A DNA stretch of 64,000 bases from Rhodospirillaceae bacterium UBA1479 (GTDB lineage: Bacteria > Pseudomonadota > Alphaproteobacteria > Rhodospirillales > Casp-alpha2): positions 186,001 through 250,000 of the forward strand of contig DCRZ01000001.1 in the NCBI GenBank assembly GCA_002325375.1, in the 5' to 3' direction. Positions 8,423 through 17,422 of the stretch are shown one piece after another. Within the stretch, counting starts at the first letter, position 1. The number at the start of each line of letters is the position of its first letter. The position numbers were made by a program, and so were the translations under genes. Below the pieces are notes generated by a model. That model made no database searches. It was not told where the DNA came from and worked only from the letters and a program-made list of their open reading frames with translations.

Positions 8423-9679
8423 ATGCGGTTTCGTCAGGGAGAACAGACCTTGGGTGCTGCAATCGAGAGACTGACCGGAATCCCCCTGCGCCAGCAATGG
8501 CCGGCCTGGATGATCGGTTTGGGCCATGGCGGGACCCACTGGATTATCGCGGTTTATTACCTGATGGTGCCTTGGCTGCGCCAGGACCTGGGTATCAGCT
8601 ATACCGAAGCCGGGCTGATCCTGACCTCGTTCCACCTGTTCAGCTTCATTGCCAATTTCGGATCGGGCGCGGCGGTCGATTTGGTTGGCCGGCGCGTGTT
8701 CCTGCAGGTCACGGCCTTGGTCATCGGCGCCCTGGCGCTGGCCGCCATGAAATGGGCGAACGGGTTTTGGGCCGTGTTCATGTTACTGGCCTTCATCGGG
8801 GCGACCAACAACCTATGGCACCCGCCGGCGATTTCCTATCTGTCTTCGGCCTTTCCGAGCAAGAAGGGCTATGCCTTGTCCCTGCATGCTTTGGGGGCCA
8901 GCGTCGGTGACGCCATCGCCCCCCTGGCCGCCGGTTTCCTTCTGGTTTGGCTCGGCTGGCGTGACGCCTCGGTCGTGGCCTCGATCCCCGTGTTCGTCAT
9001 CGCGCTATTGCTGCTGCTGACCCTCAACGCCCGGGACAAAGCCGTCAACGCGGCGCAAGCCAAGGAGAAGTTAACCGGCACGGACTATCTGGACGGCATC
9101 AAGAAGCTGTTGAAAAACCGTTGGGTGGTCGCGCTTTGCGTCATGTCCGGGTTCCGCACGATGACGCTCATGGGGCTTCTGATGTTCCTGCCGCTCTATC
9201 TGGCGGACGAAATGCATTTGGCGCCGACGGCGGTGGGGGCGACCCTCATGGCGATGCAACTCGGCGGTCTGATCGCGACGCCGCTGGCGGGCATCTGGTC
9301 CGACCGTTCGGGGCGGCGGCCCGTGGTCATGGCCGGCTTCACGGGCACGACCATCGTGCTCGCGGTCATCACCCTGCTGGACAATCAGATGATGCTGATC
9401 GTCGGCGTGTCGATTCTGGGCTTCGCGCTTTATGCCGCGCGGCCGGTGATGCACAGCTGGATGATGGACATCACGCCGCCGCATTTGTCCGGCAGTTCAA
9501 TGAGCCTGTTGTTCGGAACGCAATCGGCCTTCAATTTCGCGTTGCCGCCGCTTTGCGGCTTGATCGCCGATACCTGGGGCCTGACGGCCGTGTTCTATCT
9601 TCTGGCGGGGACAATCCTGATCGCCAACCTGATGGTTCTGGCGATCCCCAATTCGGAGCCCAATGCGATCAAGGACTAG
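8423..9679 (+). CDS. MFS transporter (12-TM carrier)
   Basis: A protein of up to 418 residues with about twelve hydrophobic segments and two MFS halves. The motif-A-like loop GSGAAVDLVGRRVF follows TM2, and the equivalent loop in the second half reads LAGIWSDRSGRRPVV. An inner-membrane importer or exporter; substrate unknown. Two starts compete: ATG 8423, with a poor ribosome site, and TTG 8450, with GGGAG nine bases upstream. The coordinate given uses ATG. It is divergent from the crotonase gene and convergent with the binding-protein gene at 9695. The catabolic neighbours suggest uptake of an organic acid, which is inference. Confidence 0.85.
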   Translation: MRFRQGEQTLGAAIERLTGIPLRQQWPAWMIGLGHGGTHWIIAVYYLMVPWLRQDLGISYTEAGLILTSFHLFSFIANFGSGAAVDLVGRRVFLQVTALVIGALALAAMKWANGFWAVFMLLAFIGATNNLWHPPAISYLSSAFPSKKGYALSLHALGASVGDAIAPLAAGFLLVWLGWRDASVVASIPVFVIALLLLLTLNARDKAVNAAQAKEKLTGTDYLDGIKKLLKNRWVVALCVMSGFRTMTLMGLLMFLPLYLADEMHLAPTAVGATLMAMQLGGLIATPLAGIWSDRSGRRPVVMAGFTGTTIVLAVITLLDNQMMLIVGVSILGFALYAARPVMHSWMMDITPPHLSGSSMSLLFGTQSAFNFALPPLCGLIADTWGLTAVFYLLAGTILIANLMVLAIPNSEPNAIKD

Positions 9680-9694
9680 GGACGTCGGTCGGCC

Positions 9695-10456
9695 CTAGTC
9701 GGCGATGTGATGGTTGAACAGAACGTCGTAGACGCCGTTTTGGCGGATTTCCTTTAGGCCTGAATTGAAGTCATTGCGGACGGTCTCGTCCGCGAAGCCG
9801 ACGACGAAGGGCGTGTGCCCGCCGAACAGGGAGTGAAACTGGAAATCGGCGGCCTTGCCGCCCAGGACCTTTTTCCAATAGCGGAAGATGGTGCCGTCGA
9901 TGATCAGGGCCTGGAACCTGCCGTCGAGAAAGGCCTTCACCTGGGCCTTCTGATCACCGATTTCCGCATAGTTCGGGGACTTGCCGGCCGCTTCGGCGAA
10001 TGCCGGGCCGAGGTCTTTGGTGGCACCTTCCCAGGCAACCATGCTGAGCCCCGCCAGATCGGCGACGGCAGTGGGGGCGGGGCCGTCCGCGCGTGTGACC
10101 GCGACATTGTGGAAGCTGACGAATTCGTTGGAATAGAACAGGTTGGGATTTTCCGGGCGCACGGTGGCGGCAGCATCGGCGCGGCCGTCCAGCACCAGGG
10201 CGGTCAAGGCGTCATAGGTCGAATAGACGGCCTGGAAGCTATGCCCTCGGGGGGGCAGGGCAGCCTTCATGATATCAAGTTCGATCCCGCCTTTGTCGTC
10301 AGCCTGCGCCGGGCCGATCTGCGTGGCATAGACGAAGGGCGGCTTGGCGATGGCGAAGGCCACGGTCAATTCGGCCGCGCGGGCAGAAGATATGGAGAGG
10401 GCCAGGAGGGCGGCCAGGGAAACGTAGAGAGCGGACAGGAACGTGAAACGGCGCAT
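9695..10456 (-). CDS. Periplasmic amino-acid-type solute-binding protein (SBP family 3)
   Basis: A 253-residue secreted protein. Start at ATG 10456 follows AAAGGGGAA. Residues 1-27 form a signal peptide (MRRFTFLSALYV...SARA) with cleavage after ARA. The mature part shows the family 3 pattern: YSTYDALTALVLDGRADAAA near the first lobe and FADETVRNDFNSGLKEI near the end. It would bind an amino acid or similar small polar ligand in the periplasm. No ABC permease or ATPase lies beside it, so it is an orphan binding protein or works with distant components. It is convergent with the MFS gene, 15 bp apart. Confidence 0.8.
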   Translation of the reverse strand: MRRFTFLSALYVSLAALLALSISSARAAELTVAFAIAKPPFVYATQIGPAQADDKGGIELDIMKAALPPRGHSFQAVYSTYDALTALVLDGRADAAATVRPENPNLFYSNEFVSFHNVAVTRADGPAPTAVADLAGLSMVAWEGATKDLGPAFAEAAGKSPNYAEIGDQKAQVKAFLDGRFQALIIDGTIFRYWKKVLGGKAADFQFHSLFGGHTPFVVGFADETVRNDFNSGLKEIRQNGVYDVLFNHHIAD

Positions 10457-10540
10457 GGAATTTCCCCTTTGGTGATCCGGGATGGTAGCAAGCCCGTGCC
10501 GCCGGGGCATCCGTTCGTTGTCCGGGGTCTGGGGGCCGCC

Positions 10541-11104
10541 CTAAAGCCCGGCGTCGCGGATCAAGACCTCGGCCGCTTTCTTGGCCTTGCGGGCGGCGTC
10601 CTTATGGCCTGCCACATGGGCCAAGACGATGGCGCCTTCGGTCAGCAGGGCCAGCCCGGCGGCCAAACCGTCCGGGTCGGCGGCTCCGGCCTTGGAAGCC
10701 AGGTCGCGGAGGTAATCCACGACCAGATCCTTGTGTTCGCGGGCGGTGCGGTGGATCGGGTCGTTCTTATCGGAATATTCGGCGGCGGCATTGATGAACA
10801 TGCAACCGGTGAAATCGTCGGAGGCGAACCACGTGTCCAGGGCATCGAAGGTGGCGAGGATCCGTCCCTTGGGGTCGGGGGCGGCGCGTTCGACCTGGCG
10901 CATGAACGAATTGCGGAACCGTTCGTCGCGCCGGTGCAGGACCGCCAGGATCAGTTCGTCCTTCGACTTGAAGTGATTGTAGAGGGTCATGCGCGCGACC
11001 CCCGCTTCGGCGATCACCCGGTCGATACCCACGGCGTGATAGCCGTCGCGGCCGAACAGGCGCAGCGCCGTGTCGATCAGGTGGTCGCGTTTCGCCGATG
11101 CCAT
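10541..11104 (-). CDS. TetR/AcrR family transcriptional regulator
   Basis: A 187-residue repressor-type protein. The N-terminal helix-turn-helix is clear (LFGRDGYHAVGIDRVIAEAG, then MTLYNHFKSKDELILAVL, residues about 16-56). The C-terminal part is a ligand-binding helical domain typical of AcrR proteins. The gene is divergent from the FMN split-barrel gene. The gap between them has two matching 16-bp inverted-repeat elements (11120-11135 and 11286-11301), one beside each gene. Autoregulation and repression of the neighbour are therefore likely. The inducer is unknown. Confidence 0.88.
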   Translation of the reverse strand: MASAKRDHLIDTALRLFGRDGYHAVGIDRVIAEAGVARMTLYNHFKSKDELILAVLHRRDERFRNSFMRQVERAAPDPKGRILATFDALDTWFASDDFTGCMFINAAAEYSDKNDPIHRTAREHKDLVVDYLRDLASKAGAADPDGLAAGLALLTEGAIVLAHVAGHKDAARKAKKAAEVLIRDAGL

Positions 11105-11119
11105 GGGGCCTCTATTAAA

Positions 11120-11135
11120 TAGAACGATTTGTCTA
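11120..11135. promoter_or_regulatory. Putative TetR operator 1
   Basis: TAGAACGATTTGTCTA, an imperfect inverted repeat beginning 16 bp upstream of the TetR start codon. It matches the second element at 11286-11301 at 13 of 16 positions, giving the consensus TAGAMYGATYTGTCTA. TetR/AcrR operators commonly have this TAGAC...GTCTA form. Its position suggests autorepression. Confidence 0.6.
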
Positions 11136-11285
11136 AATGTATGTACTTAACTGTCGGTTTTCCCGCAAGGAGATCCTGATGTCTTGGTTTTCAATTATTT
11201 TCTAGTCAGATTAAAATTCATTAAAATCAATTTGGTAAACTAGGTCTCTTAAAGTGTCATGGGACAACGTAGGCAATTGACAATA

Positions 11286-11301
11286 TAGACTGATCTGTCT
11301 A
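11286..11301. promoter_or_regulatory. Putative TetR operator 2
   Basis: TAGACTGATCTGTCTA; with flanking bases the arms ATAGAC and GTCTAT form a perfect inverted repeat at 11285-11302. It lies 107 bp upstream of the start codon of the FMN split-barrel gene and mirrors the element beside the TetR gene. The shared sequence links regulator and likely target. Confidence 0.6.
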
Positions 11302-11408
11302 TTTTTATGATCAGAAACCACCTGTCCCAAGCCGACAGGAGGCTTCCATGTCCATTATCTATAGCGCTATTTCAGGTTCGCGCCGGCCCGTTTCTTTCGG
11401 AGGTCAAG

Positions 11409-11993
<585 letters not shown>

Positions 11994-12011
<18 letters not shown>

Positions 12012-12647
12012 GCCTTTCTGCTTCATGCGCCACAGCAGGATGTCCATACGGTCTTGGCCGTAGAAGGTTTCACCGTTGAACACCATGCAAGGCACGCCCC
12101 AATGGTCAGAGGCGTCGAAGGCGGCTTGATTGTCCGCGATGATGGCCTCGAGCCCGTCGCGGCCCTCCGTTTCCTCGCGCAGGATTTCGGCGGCGTCCAG
12201 GCCCGCCTTGGTCAGGGCGGCGGTATAGTGGCCGTCCGTGTTCCAGTTGTCGGTTAGGCCGTCCCAGACGATCCGCATCATGGCATCCGTGAAGGCGAAG
12301 CACTTGCCGCGTTTCTGCGCGGCGGCACCGACGCGTGTGAACTTACCGATGTGCGGTTGGTCGGGGGCGATGATGTAGTTTTCGTTGTCCATGACGATGG
12401 GGTCGGGCACGGGCTTGCGCACGGGCATGCCCAGGTATTCGCCGACGCGGTGATAATCCGGGGTGTGATAGGTCCGGTATTTGCGGTTCACTTGGGCGAA
12501 GAAGTCCGGGTTGCGCACGGCCATGGGATAGACCGGACGGATTTCCACGGTCAGATCATAGGTTTCCTGCCAGTCGCGGAAACGGTCCAGGGTCAGATAG
12601 CAATAGGGACTGCGGTAGGACCAGAAGACGTCGACGGAATGTGTCAT
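11994..12647 (-). CDS. DsbA-family / 2-hydroxychromene-2-carboxylate isomerase-like protein
   Basis: A 217-residue thioredoxin-fold protein of the GST-kappa/HCCA isomerase type. The N-terminus reads DVFWSYRSPYCYL, where the serine in SPYCYL takes the place of the first thioredoxin cysteine. The C-terminal WGVPCMVFNGETFYGQDR motif is the usual ending of this family. Members use glutathione to isomerise aromatic breakdown products. Start is ATG 12647, overlapping the stop of the hydrolase gene at 12644 by ATGA, so the two are translationally coupled. With the hydrolase and GST genes it forms a minus-strand set suggestive of aromatic or xenobiotic breakdown. Confidence 0.8.
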
Positions 12648-13534
12648 GACGCGTCTCCCAATCCCATTTGGCGAACCATGGCGCGGCACAGGTTGCTGTC
12701 CGGTCCCGCGTAATGGTTCATGATCGTGAAATGGTTGGCGTCCGGCACCTCGATCAATTCAACCTCTGACGTCTTGCCGGCCCAGGCGGCGGCCAGGGCC
12801 TGCGACTGGCGCAGAAATTCCGCTGTTTCCGCGCCGCCGACGGCGATCAGGGTCGACCCGCCGCCAAGGGGCGGCAGATGTTCCGGTGAATACCGGCGCA
12901 CGTCGTCTTCGCTAAGGTGCAGCGTGTCGTCGATGTAGCAATGGCGCATGGGCGTCAGGTCGAAGATGCCCGACAATGCCGCCGCCCCCTTGATGGCATC
13001 CGCCGGCAGGCCCCATTCGGTCCAGTCGGTGGCCTGCAGCATGGCCGCGATATGTCCGCCCGCCGAATGGCCGGAAACGAACAGCCGGTCACGGTCGCCG
13101 TTGAAAGAATCCGCATTGTTCCAGGCCCAGGCCACGGCGGCCCGGCACTGGCGCAGAAGTTCCGTCATGTCGACCGACGGGATCAGGGCGTATTCGGCGG
13201 AGATCACGATGGCCCCGGCCTCGACCTGGCCGCGCACGACGAAGCGGGAATCCTCCTTGTCGCGGCTCATCCAGAAGCCGCCGTGGAAGAACAGGCGGAT
13301 GGGGTGGGGGCCGTCGCCGTGGCGCTTCGGGTCGGGCAGGAAGATGTCCAGCTTCTCGCGCGCATGGTCGCCATAGGCGACGTCGAGCTTGCAAGCGAAC
13401 TCCTTGGTCACGGAGACGCAGGCCGGAGCCCAGCCCGCGTAGATTTCCGCATGGTTGGGGACGCGTTCACGGTTGTTGTATTGGAAATCAAGATCGGCCC
13501 GGGTCATGCCCAGGTAGGCGGTCTGCTTAGTCAT
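12644..13534 (-). CDS. Alpha/beta hydrolase (kynurenine formamidase/esterase-like)
   Basis: A 296-residue serine hydrolase. The oxyanion-hole motif HGGFW is followed by the nucleophile elbow GHSAGGH, and the catalytic histidine is in DANHFTIMNHY near the C-terminus. This arrangement matches the arylformamidase/carboxylesterase group of the alpha/beta fold. It hydrolyses an ester or amide bond in the cytoplasm; no tryptophan-catabolism partner (kynureninase, tryptophan dioxygenase) is present, so kynurenine formamidase is only one option. It overlaps the isomerase gene downstream and sits 21 bp after the GST gene, all on the minus strand. Confidence 0.82.
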   Translation of the reverse strand: MTKQTAYLGMTRADLDFQYNNRERVPNHAEIYAGWAPACVSVTKEFACKLDVAYGDHAREKLDIFLPDPKRHGDGPHPIRLFFHGGFWMSRDKEDSRFVVRGQVEAGAIVISAEYALIPSVDMTELLRQCRAAVAWAWNNADSFNGDRDRLFVSGHSAGGHIAAMLQATDWTEWGLPADAIKGAAALSGIFDLTPMRHCYIDDTLHLSEDDVRRYSPEHLPPLGGGSTLIAVGGAETAEFLRQSQALAAAWAGKTSEVELIEVPDANHFTIMNHYAGPDSNLCRAMVRQMGLGDAS

Positions 13535-13555
13535 GGTACTGGAAGGGCCTCGTTC

Positions 13556-14176
13556 TTATTCGAAGGGAAGCATCACGTTTTTCTTATAGGCCGGGCGCAC
13601 GTTGAGACGGTCCCACCAGGCCTTCAGGTGCGGCAGATCCGGGCCCTCCGGCACCAGCGTATGCCAGCGATAGGCGGAACAGCCGCAGGGGATGTCGCCC
13701 ATGTTCAGGGTGTCGCCCGTGAGGAACGGCCGGTCGGCCAAGTGCTTGTCGAGCACGGACCATAATTGCCCGGCCTTTTCCTTGGCTTCGGCCAGGGCTT
13801 TTTCGTTCTTGGTTTCGGCGGTCGCGCGGATCATCTGGAAATAGATCACGGTCATCGGCGGGTGCATGACGGTCAGATACCAGTCCATCCATTGATGGGC
13901 CTGACCGCGTACCTTCACGTCGGCCGGCAGCCAGGGATCGCCGCCGTAGGCTTCCAGGATGTAGCGCATGATGGCCTGGCTTTCCCAGACGACATAGTCG
14001 CCGTCTTCAAGAACCGGGATCAGCCCCATGGGGTTTTTGGCAAGGTAGGCCGGGTCCTGGTTGCCGCCGTATTTTCCGCCGACGTCGACGCGTTCGGCCT
14101 TCAGGCCAAGCTCGTCTATCAGCCACATGACTTTTTGTACGTTGACGGACGTGGCACGTCCCAGCACTCTGAGCAT
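13556..14176 (-). CDS. Glutathione S-transferase family protein
   Basis: A 206-residue cytosolic GST. Start ATG 14176 has GGGAGGATCC upstream; the frame is open further 5' but without such a site. The N-terminal thioredoxin domain has SVNVQKVMWLIDELG, the cis-proline motif GLIPVLEDG and the glutathione-gamma-glutamyl motif VWESQAIMRYI. The C-terminal helical domain ends LPHLKAWWDRLNVRPAYKK. It conjugates glutathione or isomerises an electrophilic substrate. It heads the minus-strand GST-hydrolase-isomerase set and is divergent from the MFS gene, only 42 bp away. Confidence 0.88.
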   Translation of the reverse strand: MLRVLGRATSVNVQKVMWLIDELGLKAERVDVGGKYGGNQDPAYLAKNPMGLIPVLEDGDYVVWESQAIMRYILEAYGGDPWLPADVKVRGQAHQWMDWYLTVMHPPMTVIYFQMIRATAETKNEKALAEAKEKAGQLWSVLDKHLADRPFLTGDTLNMGDIPCGCSAYRWHTLVPEGPDLPHLKAWWDRLNVRPAYKKNVMLPFE

Positions 14177-14218
14177 CCTGGATCCTCCCTTGGTCTCAAT
14201 CCGAAAGCACGGTACCAC

Positions 14219-15451
14219 ATGAGCGAAAATTCTGTCGCGGGCGAAAGCATGCCGCCGGGCAAACGTCTCGTGTGGGGGCTTGCATCGACCTGGGCGGTGC
14301 AGGTCGTGGGCACGGCGGCGGTGTTCGGCGTGCCCGTGCTGGCGCCGGTGATCGCGCCGGAAATGGGCGTCGATCCGACACTGGTCGGGGTTTACGTCGC
14401 CGTCGTCTATCTGACGGGCCAGGTCACGGGCCTGATGTCAGGTGGCTTCATGGATCGTTTCGGCGCGCTGCGCATGTCGCAGATGAGTTGTCTGTTCGCG
14501 GTCCTGGGGATTCTCATGCTGTTCCCTGCGCAATTCTGGCTGGCGCCTGTGGCGGCGTTGCTGATGGGGATGTGCTATGGTCCGCTGAACCCGACCAGCA
14601 CGAAGATCCTGCACGGTTTGGGCGCCGATCGGCGCCAGCCCTTGATTTTTTCCGTCAAACAGACGGGCGTGCCCGTGGCGGGTGTCATCGTCGGCATGTC
14701 CTTGCCGGCGTTGACGGTGATGTTCGGTTGGCGTTGGGCCTTCGGGGTGTTCGCCGTGGCGGCGATTTTGGTGGCCCTTGCCATTCAACCGGTGCGCGAA
14801 ACCTTTGACCATGACCGGCGGCGCGACGGCGGCCGGCCGAAAATCAAGATTTGGGGACCGCTGAAACTGGTCCTTGGCGATCCGGCCTTGCGCGCCCTGT
14901 CCCTGGTCGGCTTCGCCCTCGCGGGATCGCAGATCAGCCTGGGGTCGTTCTACGTCCTGTTTCTGATCCACACCCTGAACTGGTCCCTGATCGACGCCGG
15001 GTTCTTCTACGCCCTGGTGCAGGCCGGCGGGATCGGCGGGCGCCTGGCCTGGGGCTATGTGGCCAAGCAGGTGTTCTCGCCGACGGCCGTTCTGATCGGC
15101 GTCAGCATTCTGGTCTGCGGTCTGTTTAGCGTGACCGCATTTATTTCGCCCACCTGGCCGAGCTGGACCATCGGCGCTCTATCATTGGCGTTGGGGCTTT
15201 GCAGTTACGGTTGGAACGGGGTCTGGCTGTCGGAGGTTGCGGATATCGCCCCGAGGGCCCGTATCGGCGATGCCACCGGCGGTGCCCAGTTCATCATGTT
15301 CGGTGGCGTGACGGTGATGCCGCCGATCTTCGGCGTCTTGATCGATGGAACGGGCAGTTATATGGCGCCCTTCGTGGCGTCGGGCGTGTTTGTCTCTGCC
15401 GTGGCGATCTACATGGCGCTGGCGTTGCGCGCAAAATCAGCGACCAATTAA
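14219..15451 (+). CDS. MFS transporter
   Basis: A 410-residue membrane protein with about twelve hydrophobic segments. The motif-A-like loop SGGFMDRFGALRMSQ follows TM2; the second half has GYVAKQVFS and a late FGVLIDGTGSYMAPF region typical of CynX/NreB-like or oxalate/formate-type MFS members. Start ATG 14219; the frame is open upstream over the divergent GST gene, but the 42-bp gap fixes the likely start. An inner-membrane transporter of unknown substrate. Its position opposite the GST-hydrolase-isomerase set suggests it moves the substrate or product of that pathway. Confidence 0.83.
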   Translation: MSENSVAGESMPPGKRLVWGLASTWAVQVVGTAAVFGVPVLAPVIAPEMGVDPTLVGVYVAVVYLTGQVTGLMSGGFMDRFGALRMSQMSCLFAVLGILMLFPAQFWLAPVAALLMGMCYGPLNPTSTKILHGLGADRRQPLIFSVKQTGVPVAGVIVGMSLPALTVMFGWRWAFGVFAVAAILVALAIQPVRETFDHDRRRDGGRPKIKIWGPLKLVLGDPALRALSLVGFALAGSQISLGSFYVLFLIHTLNWSLIDAGFFYALVQAGGIGGRLAWGYVAKQVFSPTAVLIGVSILVCGLFSVTAFISPTWPSWTIGALSLALGLCSYGWNGVWLSEVADIAPRARIGDATGGAQFIMFGGVTVMPPIFGVLIDGTGSYMAPFVASGVFVSAVAIYMALALRAKSATN

Positions 15452-15514
15452 TTGTTTATTGTATAGCAACGGGTTGTCGGCGGCGACCTATGGCATCGGC
15501 GCCGTTCTTCGCCT

Positions 15515-15520
15515 TATAAT
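15515..15520 (+). promoter_or_regulatory. Possible -10 element TATAAT
   Basis: A perfect TATAAT lies 40 bp upstream of the response-regulator start, within the 109-bp gap after the MFS gene. No convincing -35 hexamer is present at 16-18 bp, so this is weak promoter evidence. Confidence 0.3.
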
Positions 15521-15560
15521 CGAAAAAGAACAATCAGCCGCCGATGGGGATTCTGTTCCA

Positions 15561-17021
15561 ATGACCAGTTCCAAGACACAGCGCCTGCTTCTGGTCGAAG
15601 ACGACCCGCCGCTGGCGCGTGTTTACCAGGAATACCTGAAGTCGGAGCCCTACGAGGTCATCCATGCCGAGACCGGCAAGGAGGCCTTGAAAGCGTTGGG
15701 CGAAGGTTCGTTTGATGCGCTTGTTCTGGACGTCCAATTGCCCGACATGAGTGGCTTGGAAATCCTGAAGAAGGTTTCTCAGGAAAATTCCCGCACGGCG
15801 GTTGTCGTCATCACCGCCCATGGCTCGATCAACATGGCCGTGGACGCCATGCGCGAGGGAGCGGCCGACTTCCTGATGAAGCCGTTCAATGCCGAACGCC
15901 TAATCTTCACCCTGCGCAACGCGCTGGAGCGTCAGGAACTGAAGGGCATCGTCCAAATCCTGAAGAAGGACTTCACCCGGGATGCCTATTGCGGGTTCAT
16001 CGGCAAATCGCTGCCGATGCAGGCGGTCTACCGCATCGTCGATGCGGCGGCGCCGTCGAAGGCCACTGTGTTCATCACCGGGGAATCTGGCACCGGCAAG
16101 GAGGTCTGCGCCGAGGCCGTGCACGGCCAAAGTCCGCGCACGGACAAGCCGTTCATCGCACTGAACTGCGGTGCCATTCCTCAGGAACTGATGGAAAGCG
16201 AGATTTTCGGCCATGTGAAGGGGGCGTTCACCGGGGCCCATGCCAATCGGGACGGGGCGGCGACCCTGGCCGACGGCGGCACCCTGTTCCTTGATGAAAT
16301 CTGCGAGATGGACCTGTCTCTGCAGGTCAAGCTGCTGCGCTTCATCCAGACAGGCGGGTTTCAGAAGGTCGGCAATTCGACGGTGGAAAAGGTCGATGTC
16401 CGCTTCGTCTGCGCCACCAACAAGGACCCTTGGGAAGAGGTCGAAAAAGGCAATTTTCGCGAGGATCTGTATTTCCGCCTCCACGTCATTCCCATCCATC
16501 TGCCGCCGCTGCGCGACCGTGGTGACGATATCCTGGATATCGCGGGCAAGTTCCTGACTGAATTCGCGGCGGAGGAAGGTAAGGGGTTTCAGGTATTCGA
16601 TGACGAAGTGGCCGCCCTCATCGCGGGCTTTTCCTGGCCCGGCAACGTGCGCCAGCTTCAGAACGTGATCCGCAATGTCGTCGTGCTGCACGATGGCGAG
16701 ACCGTGACCGCGGACATGTTGCCGCCGCCGTTGGGCACAAGGGCGGGGCAGTCGAGATCAGCCGCAGCGGCCAGGCCCGCGCAGGCACCGGCGAAACCGA
16801 CCGAGACTCAACCGGCAAGCAAGGGAAGCGGGCAGGGCGACATCGCCATCCGGCCCTTGTGGCAGGTTGAACAGGAACTGATTAATGCGGCGATCAGCCA
16901 ATGCGACGGCAACGTGTCGCGGGCGGCGGCGCTTCTGGAGTTGAGCCCGTCGACGGTATACCGACGGCTGCGTGAGGCCGAGGAAAAGGCCGTGGGCGGG
17001 GGCGGTGACATCGAGAAATAA
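15561..17021 (+). CDS. Sigma-54-dependent response regulator (NtrC/LuxO type)
   Basis: A 486-residue three-domain activator. Receiver domain about 8-120 with acidic pocket E13-D15, phospho-acceptor D57 and K107. AAA+ domain about 145-385 with Walker A GESGTGKE (174-181), sigma-54 contact loop GAFTGA (221-226), Walker B LFLDEI and arginine-finger region REDLYFRL. A Pro/Ala-rich linker follows, then a Fis-type helix-turn-helix at the C-terminus (GNVSRAAALLELSPSTVYRR). When phosphorylated it should activate RpoN promoters. Start ATG 15561 follows GGGGA. It is convergent with the HPt gene 28 bp downstream, and the grouping of HPt, receiver and sigma-54 regulator resembles LuxU/LuxO-type relays. 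Confidence 0.92.
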   Translation: MTSSKTQRLLLVEDDPPLARVYQEYLKSEPYEVIHAETGKEALKALGEGSFDALVLDVQLPDMSGLEILKKVSQENSRTAVVVITAHGSINMAVDAMREGAADFLMKPFNAERLIFTLRNALERQELKGIVQILKKDFTRDAYCGFIGKSLPMQAVYRIVDAAAPSKATVFITGESGTGKEVCAEAVHGQSPRTDKPFIALNCGAIPQELMESEIFGHVKGAFTGAHANRDGAATLADGGTLFLDEICEMDLSLQVKLLRFIQTGGFQKVGNSTVEKVDVRFVCATNKDPWEEVEKGNFREDLYFRLHVIPIHLPPLRDRGDDILDIAGKFLTEFAAEEGKGFQVFDDEVAALIAGFSWPGNVRQLQNVIRNVVVLHDGETVTADMLPPPLGTRAGQSRSAAAARPAQAPAKPTETQPASKGSGQGDIAIRPLWQVEQELINAAISQCDGNVSRAAALLELSPSTVYRRLREAEEKAVGGGGDIEK

Positions 17022-17049
17022 ACCGGCAGTGCGGAAGCCCCGGGCTCGT

Positions 17050-17409
17050 CTAGCCGGAGATATCGTTCACATAGGCCGTAAGGTCCGCCTTCGCAGCATC
17101 TAGGGCAAGGGTCAGCCCAGCCACCAGGCGTTCAACGGCAACGGCATCGCCGCTTTTGCCCGCGGCCTCCAGTTCGGCGCAAAACCGGCGAACCTCACCG
17201 GCGCCGAAGGTTGCGGAACTGCTTTTAAGGGCGTGGGCTTCGGCGGCGATGCCCGCGAGATCGCTCGCCGCCAAATGGGCGGTGATCTGGGCAATTCGGT
17301 TGTCGGCGGATTTGATGAAAACCTGGATCAGTTCGGGGATCAGTTCCCGGCTTGTGTCGGCTTCAAGTGCAGCAAGAATTTGGCGGTCGACCGGGTTTGA
17401 AAGAGGCAT
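17050..17409 (-). CDS. HPt-domain phosphotransfer protein
   Basis: A 119-residue helical protein with the HPt signature AAEAHALKSSSATFGA, phospho-accepting His at residue 59, and the conserved Lys, Ser and Gly after it. It would relay a phosphoryl group between a hybrid kinase and a response regulator in the cytoplasm. The start chosen is ATG 17409, directly after the receiver gene; a longer open frame runs back through that gene in another phase. It lies 13 bp downstream of the receiver gene and is convergent with the sigma-54 regulator. Confidence 0.85.
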   Translation of the reverse strand: MPLSNPVDRQILAALEADTSRELIPELIQVFIKSADNRIAQITAHLAASDLAGIAAEAHALKSSSATFGAGEVRRFCAELEAAGKSGDAVAVERLVAGLTLALDAAKADLTAYVNDISG

Positions 17410-17422
17410 GACGATCCGCCGC

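Larger units (their letters stand above)
11105..11408. other. 304-bp divergent regulatory gap
   Basis: No gene is seen here. It is notably AT-rich for this window and separates the TetR gene (minus) from the FMN split-barrel gene (plus). It carries the two putative TetR operators listed separately. The frame of the downstream gene is open to 11307, but the ribosome site at 11399-11403 favours the start at 11409. Confidence 0.7.
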
